Positions 59,365 to 64,000 of a stretch of DNA of 64,000 bases are shown piece by piece. A program made the translations under genes and the position numbers. Source of the DNA: an uncultured Lachnospiraceae bacterium (GTDB taxonomy: Bacteria; Bacillota; Clostridia; Lachnospirales; Lachnospiraceae). The notes under the pieces are model-generated. The model saw only the letters and a list, made by a program, of their open reading frames with translations, was not told where the DNA came from and searched no databases. The stretch spans positions 1 to 64,000 of the forward strand of contig CACZBW010000011.1 of the NCBI GenBank assembly GCA_902779575.1, given 5' to 3'. The first letter of the stretch is position 1; every line of letters starts with the position of its first letter.

Positions 59365-60732
59365 ATGCACAGACAGATCCATAAGCAGGCTGAAGTCGAT
59401 ATGATACACGGCCCGCTGGCTAAGAAAATATTTATGTTCGCCCTTCCGCTTGCGGTCAGCAGCATGCTGCAGCAGCTGTTCAACGCCGCGGATATCGCGG
59501 TGGTCGGGCGCTTTACGAATGCGCAGGCGATGGCGGCGGTGGGTTCCAACAGCTCGGTGATCGGGCTGATGGTAAACCTGTTCACCGGACTGGCGGTCGG
59601 CGCGAATGTTGTCGTGGGAAACCTGCTTGGGGCGAACCACAGGAGCGAGATCAGCAGAGCGGTGCATACGATCATGACAGTGGCGCTGTTTTCCGGCTTC
59701 TTTCTCCTTCTTCTGGGAAATCTGATCGCGAAGCCGATTCTCACCCTGATGGGAGCGCCGGACGATGTCATCTCGCTGGCGGTTTTATATCTCAGGATCT
59801 ATTTCTGCGGCATGCCTGCCATGATGGCCTACAATTTCGGCTCGGCGGTCCTGCGCAGCCGCGGCGACAGCAGAAGGCCTTTCGGCGCGCTGACCTTTGC
59901 GGGCGTTCTGAACGTCCTTCTGAATCTTCTGTTTGTGATCGGGCTGAAGATGTCTGTGGCGGGTGTCGCGCTGGCGACCGTGATTTCCAACTATATCAGC
60001 GGCGGGCTGATTCTGTACTTTCTGACGCACGAGGAAGACGAGTTCCGGCTGGATTTCCGGAAACTGACAATCCGGCGGGAATATCTGAGAAAAATGATGT
60101 ATATCGGAGTGCCGGCAGGACTTCAGGGAATGGTGTTCTCCCTCTCCAATGTCGTGATCCAGTCGGCGGTCAACAGTTTCGGGGCGGACTGCATCGCCGG
60201 CATGACCGCCGCCCAGAACTTCGATTTTATCTCCTACTGCCTGATGAACGGATTCGCGCAGGCCGCGCTGACCTTTACTTCCCAGAATTACGGGGCAAGG
60301 GACTGCGAACGCTGCAAGACCGTCTGGCGCCTTTCCATGGCGATGGGCCTGGGGCTGGATGTTCTTCTGCTCGCGGTCTTCATGCTTTCGCGGCATCAGC
60401 TCATCCGGATCTTTACGACGGATGAAAACGTGATCCGCTATGCCATGTACCGTTTTGAGTATGAGGTCTCCCTGCATTTTCTCTGCGGATCCTACGAGAT
60501 TACGGCCGGCGCCCTGCGCGGGCTGAACCGTTCCATGATTCCGGCCCTGATCTCCGTCTTCGGAACCTGCCTGGTCCGGCTGGTGTACGTATTTTTTATA
60601 TTCCCAAGGGTCGGGACGCCGCAGTTTCTGATTATGGTTTATCCGGTAACCTGGATCATCACCAGCATCCTGATGAATACAATGTATTTCAGAGTGAGGG
60701 AGCGGGCGTTTACACAGCTGGGCAGTGCGTGA
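59365..60732 (+). CDS. MATE family efflux transporter (3 of 3)
   Basis: A 455-residue, 12-helix membrane protein with PLAVSSMLQQLFNAADIAVVGRF near the N-terminus and GVPAGLQGMVFSLSNVVIQSAVN in the second half, both MATE hallmarks. Its sequence differs from the other two MATE proteins here, being closer to the NorM/DinF-like branch with a charged start (MHRQIHKQAE). GGGGAG lies about 7 bp before the ATG. It is divergent from the flavodiiron gene. Confidence 0.9.
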   Translation: MHRQIHKQAEVDMIHGPLAKKIFMFALPLAVSSMLQQLFNAADIAVVGRFTNAQAMAAVGSNSSVIGLMVNLFTGLAVGANVVVGNLLGANHRSEISRAVHTIMTVALFSGFFLLLLGNLIAKPILTLMGAPDDVISLAVLYLRIYFCGMPAMMAYNFGSAVLRSRGDSRRPFGALTFAGVLNVLLNLLFVIGLKMSVAGVALATVISNYISGGLILYFLTHEEDEFRLDFRKLTIRREYLRKMMYIGVPAGLQGMVFSLSNVVIQSAVNSFGADCIAGMTAAQNFDFISYCLMNGFAQAALTFTSQNYGARDCERCKTVWRLSMAMGLGLDVLLLAVFMLSRHQLIRIFTTDENVIRYAMYRFEYEVSLHFLCGSYEITAGALRGLNRSMIPALISVFGTCLVRLVYVFFIFPRVGTPQFLIMVYPVTWIITSILMNTMYFRVRERAFTQLGSA

Positions 60733-60750
60733 GTCAAAGAAACAAAAAAA

Positions 60751-60789
60751 GGCACCGGCGAACGGGGTTCCGTCCGCCGGCGCTTTTTT
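60751..60789 (+). terminator. Terminator after the third MATE gene
   Basis: GCACCGGCG (60752-60760) pairs with CGCCGGCGC (60775-60783) with one mismatch, followed by six T (60784-60789). On the other strand the A tract ahead of the stem gives T, so it can also end the convergent SH3-like gene. Confidence 0.8.
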
Positions 60790-60822
60790 GTTTTTCCCGA
60801 CTGGGAAAGAGGGCTGCTTCTT

Positions 60823-61119
60823 TTATCTCAGGAAGCTGGCGTTTGCATAGCCCCACACGCCGTTGAAGCACACATATCTGTAATAGCAGGCAACTCCGTT
60901 GATTCCTGTTCCCTGAACAATCGTGCCGTTGGTAAAGACACTGTATCCGGGATAAAGCTGCGCGATCTCGTTGTACGGGCTGTAGCTTGTACCGGATCTG
61001 AGCGCAAGGTATGTTCCGTTGCAGTCACCGACTGTCATGTAAAAGCCGTTCTGATAACCATATCCGCCGGCTGCGTTCTCAAGTTCTTCAGCATTCATTG
61101 CTTTCTTTTCTTCTGACAT
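60823..61119 (-). CDS. Double-glycine-leader peptide with SH3-like mature domain
   Basis: A 98-residue protein. The leader MSEEKKAMNAEELENAAGG ends in Gly-Gly (18-19) and has the ELxxAAGG pattern of bacteriocin/RiPP leaders cut by C39-peptidase ABC transporters. The 79-residue mature part resembles a bacterial SH3 domain: YLALRSGTSYSPYNEIAQLY, then GYSVFTNGT and a final GVWGYANASFLR. It has three cysteines. AAGGAG is 7 bp before the ATG. No exporter or modification gene is adjacent. It might be a secreted wall-binding peptide or bacteriocin-like factor; this is inference. Confidence 0.8.
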   Translation of the reverse strand: MSEEKKAMNAEELENAAGGYGYQNGFYMTVGDCNGTYLALRSGTSYSPYNEIAQLYPGYSVFTNGTIVQGTGINGVACYYRYVCFNGVWGYANASFLR

Positions 61120-61225
61120 TTTCTTTTCTCCTTTTTCCATTCCTGTGTGCTCTTCTGTAATCTTCCTGATTCAGAACCCTCTTTGACCGGTTCCTGTCTT
61201 TATATACGAAGTTCCTTCCGGGAGG

Positions 61226-61242
61226 GCTAAAAGAATTTTAGC
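61226..61242. promoter_or_regulatory. Inverted repeat upstream of the SH3-like peptide gene
   Basis: GCTAAAA and TTTTAGC flank GAA, a perfect 7-bp inverted repeat about 107 bp upstream of the minus-strand start codon. A TATATA box lies between (61201-61206) without a good -35. It may be an operator or small RNA hairpin. Confidence 0.35.
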
Positions 61243-61272
61243 ATTGCTCCGGCAGTTTTTTCAAGAAGCTTC

Positions 61273-61419
61273 ATGCATTGCCCATCCGCGATCAGATTGA
61301 ACGGGCGAATTTTCCGGAAAATCCTGCAGACGATTCTTCTGACTGCAGGTCTGATCCTTCTTTTTATCCCTTCTGTCGCTTTCTCCATTGCGGGAAACTT
61401 CCGGAAGCGATACTATTAA
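61273..61419 (+). CDS. Possible 48-residue membrane peptide
   Basis: The ORF has a basic N-terminus, one hydrophobic helix (ILLTAGLILLFIPSVAFSIA) and a basic C-terminus NFRKRYY. Only a weak AAGAAG lies upstream. The clean basic-hydrophobic-basic layout is protein-like, but the ORF is short. It lies in the 505-bp gap between the SH3-like gene and the DUF4003 gene. Confidence 0.3.
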   Translation: MHCPSAIRLNGRIFRKILQTILLTAGLILLFIPSVAFSIAGNFRKRYY

Positions 61420-61624
61420 GATGATCTGTTAAAGGCCTGACAGCCGGATCGGTGAAGGGATAATCAATAATCCGGGCAGTCCCTTTTGAAGGGCTTTCGG
61501 CCGGACGAGCGAAAATTCCGGCTGCCGGTCGTGAGAGGAGAGCGGACAGCAGTAAGATGAGGCCGGCATCGAGAAGCAGACAGTACCGTTAAGAGCAATA
61601 AGAAGGAAGAAAAGGAGGACTGCC

Positions 61625-62611
61625 ATGTCATACGGTTTTTTTCAGAAGGAACTCTTTACACAGAATGTGGATGTCATGAGAAGTACGTTTAAGCTCGATT
61701 ATAATTCCATGCATGCGATCGGAGCGTTCCTTTATACTGTGGCGGGGCGCCTGGCGGACAGGGAGAATCTGGAGAAGAATCTGAAAATTCTGAAATCCAG
61801 GTACGGCATCTTTTCGGAATTCCGTGCGCATCTTACGATACCGATGGTGGTAAAGATGTCCCTGGCAGAGGATCCGGAAGTATATATGGAGGGGGTCTCT
61901 GCCGCTTATTCCGCTCTGAGCAGGGATTTTATGCTAGGGGATGAATCCCGCCTGCTGGCGGCGATGATCCTGTATGAGAACGCCCGCATGGAGGATCTGG
62001 ACCGGATCTGTGCGCATACCATGGAAGTCTACCGGGGCATGAAGGAAAATCATCCCTGGCTTACCGGCCAGCCGGACCTGCCTTTTGCGGTACTGATGGG
62101 GCTGCAGGATGAGGAAACAGAGAGGCAGCTTCTTACTGCGGAAGAATGCTATGGGATTGTGGAAGAGAGATTTCCGATTTCGAAGGACTCTGTACAGACC
62201 GTCAGCCACATTCTGGCAATCGGAAAGGGAAGCGCAGAGGAAAAGAGTGAGAACTTTCTTCAGATGTACGATACCTTCAGGGAATGCGGACTGAGGCTTT
62301 CGGGCGACAGCATGCCGATCCTTGCAGTACTTGTGAACAGCGGCCTGTCCGCCGGGGAGGCAGCTGCCCAGACAAAGGAGAATGATGAATTCCTGAAGAG
62401 GCAGAAAGGTTTCGGCATGCTGGGAACGGGTGGAGATCTCCGCCGGATGTTCGCCGCGGCGATCACATCGGTCAACATGATTCCGGAGGATCCTGCGGTC
62501 TTCGGCGCCCTGTCCGGAACGGTCCTGGCGGTCATCCTGGCAATTGAGATCGCGATCATGATCAGTGTAATCAGCGCGACCTCGCACGCCTCCTCATCTT
62601 CCAGCAAATGA
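61625..62611 (+). CDS. DUF4003 family protein with C-terminal membrane anchor
   Basis: A 328-residue helical protein of the DUF4003 type (SRYGIFSEFRAHLTIPMVVKMSL, then CYGIVEERFPISKDSVQTVSHIL). The last 35 residues contain a hydrophobic helix (GTVLAVILAIEIAIMISVIS) and a Ser-rich tail. The function is unknown. AAAGGAGGA precedes the ATG. It appears monocistronic with its own terminator. Confidence 0.82.
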   Translation: MSYGFFQKELFTQNVDVMRSTFKLDYNSMHAIGAFLYTVAGRLADRENLEKNLKILKSRYGIFSEFRAHLTIPMVVKMSLAEDPEVYMEGVSAAYSALSRDFMLGDESRLLAAMILYENARMEDLDRICAHTMEVYRGMKENHPWLTGQPDLPFAVLMGLQDEETERQLLTAEECYGIVEERFPISKDSVQTVSHILAIGKGSAEEKSENFLQMYDTFRECGLRLSGDSMPILAVLVNSGLSAGEAAAQTKENDEFLKRQKGFGMLGTGGDLRRMFAAAITSVNMIPEDPAVFGALSGTVLAVILAIEIAIMISVISATSHASSSSSK

Positions 62612-62622
62612 CAAATAAAATT

Positions 62623-62663
62623 CAGGCGCGGAGAAAGGTTCTGCCTTTTCCCGCGCCTGTTAT
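62623..62663 (+). terminator. Terminator after the DUF4003 gene
   Basis: CAGGCGCGG (62623-62631) pairs with CCGCGCCTG (62651-62659), extended by an inner AGAAAGG/CCTTTT stem, and is followed by TTAT. A further hairpin TCCGTCAGA/TCTGACGGA (62760-62784) overlaps the end of the convergent dehydrogenase gene. Confidence 0.6.
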
Positions 62664-62770
62664 ATACAGGGTCTGTGATTCAGATCTGATGGAATCCGGG
62701 TCTGCCGGAAGCTGCGGATACAATCGCCGGAATATCATTCGGCGGCTGCCGCAGATCAATCCGTCAGAAA

Positions 62771-63868
62771 TCAGATCTGACGGATATCCCTGATATAGTC
62801 GTCGAAATTCAGTCCGACATATTCGCCGATCATCTTCAGTTCGTCGACCGTCTTGTCATTGACCGGAATGCCGTTTGCCAGACGGTCCGCCTGGGAGAGC
62901 ATGGCCTGCTCGCCGGGGGTGTAGACGCGCTCCTGACCGTCGGCCGTCGGGGATTCCCGGAGCTCGCGGAGGAGGGTGGACATATTGGCGCGGATCTCTT
63001 TCTTGTCGCCGAAGATGCCGTAATCGATGGCGGCGAAACCGAAGGAGGTGTCGCCCATGCCGCCGTTTTCCACATGGGGCGAGGTATGGCCTCCGGCGAG
63101 AATTCCTGTGAACAGCTCGGCGATGATTCCGAAACCGTAGCCCTTGTGGGAACCGGTGTCTTTGGTCATGCCGCCCAGCGGGAAGATGCCGCCGAAGTCT
63201 TTCGCGTTAATCAGGTCGAGAACATGTCCCGCGTCCGTGCTGATATGGCCGGTCTCATCGGCAGCCCAGCCTTCGTGGAGCGGTTCTCCGCGCTTATTGT
63301 AGACTTCAACCTTGCCTCTCGGAATGACAGTGGTGGCGGCGTCAAACCAGAAATAATAAGGATCGGCCGGCATGCAGACTGCCAGAGGGCTGGTTCCGAG
63401 CATCGCTTTTTTACCGAAGGTGGGGATGGCGATGGCTTCCGTGTTGGTGGAGCTGAAGCCGATCATATCCTCGTCGCCGGCCATCCTGGAATAGTAGCCT
63501 GCGATTCCGTAATGGTTGCAGTTCCGGACAGTCACCATGCCGAACCCGTGTTCTTTGGCTTTATCGATGGCCATCTGCATGGCTTTGCGGGCAGTTACCT
63601 GTCCCATCGTCCGGTTCGCTTCTATGACGGCGGATACCGGCGTTTCAAAGACGATCTCCATGCGGGCTTTCGGATCCACGTGCCCGCCGACAATGGAATT
63701 GTGATAGCGGATCATCCGCTGTACGCCGTGAGATTCGATTCCGTAAAGATCCGCGCACAGAACAACATCGGTGATTCCCCGGGCTTCATCTTCCGTAAAC
63801 CCATGGTTCTTATAGATATCTTCACAGTATTTCCGGACTTCCGCCACATTCAGTTTACAGTATCCCAT
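62771..63868 (-). CDS. Ldh family (malate/L-lactate/ureidoglycolate-type) dehydrogenase
   Basis: A 365-residue NAD(P)-dependent enzyme of the LDH2/MDH2 family, not the classic Rossmann LDH. Signatures include LYGIESHGVQRMIRY, VTVRNCNHYGIAGYYSRMA and TKDTGSHKGYGFGI. Substrates in the family include malate, L-lactate, ureidoglycolate and 2,3-diketogulonate; which one is not clear. CAAGGAGG precedes the ATG. A promoter lies about 70 bp upstream. Confidence 0.92.
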   Translation of the reverse strand: MGYCKLNVAEVRKYCEDIYKNHGFTEDEARGITDVVLCADLYGIESHGVQRMIRYHNSIVGGHVDPKARMEIVFETPVSAVIEANRTMGQVTARKAMQMAIDKAKEHGFGMVTVRNCNHYGIAGYYSRMAGDEDMIGFSSTNTEAIAIPTFGKKAMLGTSPLAVCMPADPYYFWFDAATTVIPRGKVEVYNKRGEPLHEGWAADETGHISTDAGHVLDLINAKDFGGIFPLGGMTKDTGSHKGYGFGIIAELFTGILAGGHTSPHVENGGMGDTSFGFAAIDYGIFGDKKEIRANMSTLLRELRESPTADGQERVYTPGEQAMLSQADRLANGIPVNDKTVDELKMIGEYVGLNFDDYIRDIRQI

Positions 63869-63933
63869 GATAACCTCCTTGCAGGCTTGTCTGCTGCTTC
63901 AGCTTATGCGGGCTGAGGATTTCAGTGTATTTT

Positions 63934-63962
63934 ATTATAGCATAGATTCCCGGTTGGAACAA
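63934..63962 (-). promoter_or_regulatory. Promoter of the Ldh-family gene
   Basis: On the minus strand TTGTTC (63962-63957) and TATAAT (63939-63934) are 17 bp apart. The -10 is a full consensus and the -35 matches at four of six. The leader to the ATG at 63868 is about 60 nt. Confidence 0.65.
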
Positions 63963-64000
63963 GGGGGAGCGGGTATGCGGACGGAAAAAACGGCAGTTTC

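Overview
The window looks like a chromosomal segment of a strictly anaerobic Gram-positive Clostridia member, probably a gut or rumen Lachnospiraceae. The signs are AGGAGG-type ribosome binding sites almost everywhere, moderate GC, carbohydrate ABC transporters typical of Firmicutes, a flavodiiron protein with a rubredoxin tail, a Bacillus-type LexA box, and several conserved clostridial hypotheticals. I found no rRNA, tRNA, CRISPR array, transposase or phage structural gene. The taxonomic call is inference from gene content only.

Layout. 1-6.8 kb: a DUF2075 nuclease-helicase, a Gly/Ala-rich membrane-inserting protein and an all-helical partner (a possible defence or stress module), then a DUF2200 protein, a MazG-like pyrophosphohydrolase, two GNAT acetyltransferases and a tyrosine phosphatase. 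6.9-7.7 kb: a small coiled-coil ORF abutting the C-terminal remnant of a glycyl radical enzyme. 7.8-21.3 kb: a polyol or sugar-alcohol uptake and catabolism region: a FucI-like isomerase, a flavoprotein, a metallo-hydrolase, a divergent ROK repressor, a zinc alcohol dehydrogenase, a solute-binding protein, two permeases, two different ATPases, a 38-residue membrane peptide and an FGGY kinase. 21.6-27.4 kb: housekeeping and nucleotide-repair genes with unusual domain fusions (MmcQ/YjbR-EVE, NUDIX-methyltransferase-DUF4298, alpha/beta hydrolase-ACT) and a YedK/HMCES-type protein.

27.6-41.2 kb: a secreted protein, two MATE efflux genes (one behind a perfect-consensus promoter with a palindrome in its spacer), a PHP phosphoesterase, three glycosidases without signal peptides (GH13, GH2, GH10), a DUF89 phosphatase, a flavin oxidoreductase and a lipoprotein hydrolase. 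41.5-44.8 kb: a 190-bp element made of consecutive hairpins, a cation diffusion facilitator, moaC and modA. 45-52.6 kb: a second sugar cluster (Gfo/Idh oxidoreductase, two VOC proteins, a TIM-barrel epimerase, a solute-binding protein, two permeases and an AraC regulator) with no ATPase of its own; its first permease is out of frame at an A9 tract directly after the start codon. 53-64 kb: short conserved ORFs, a secreted protein, an SOS-controlled Y-family polymerase, a Tat-exported flavodiiron-rubredoxin protein, a third MATE pump, a double-glycine-leader SH3-like peptide, a DUF4003 protein and an Ldh-family dehydrogenase.

Most notable candidates for follow-up: the Tat-signal flavodiiron protein, the GG-leader SH3-like protein, the DUF2075 three-gene module, the A9 slippage site, the 38-residue peptide beside two non-identical ATPases, and a palindromic repeat family (25.3, 41.6-41.8 and 59.1 kb), one copy of which lies in a predicted 5' leader.
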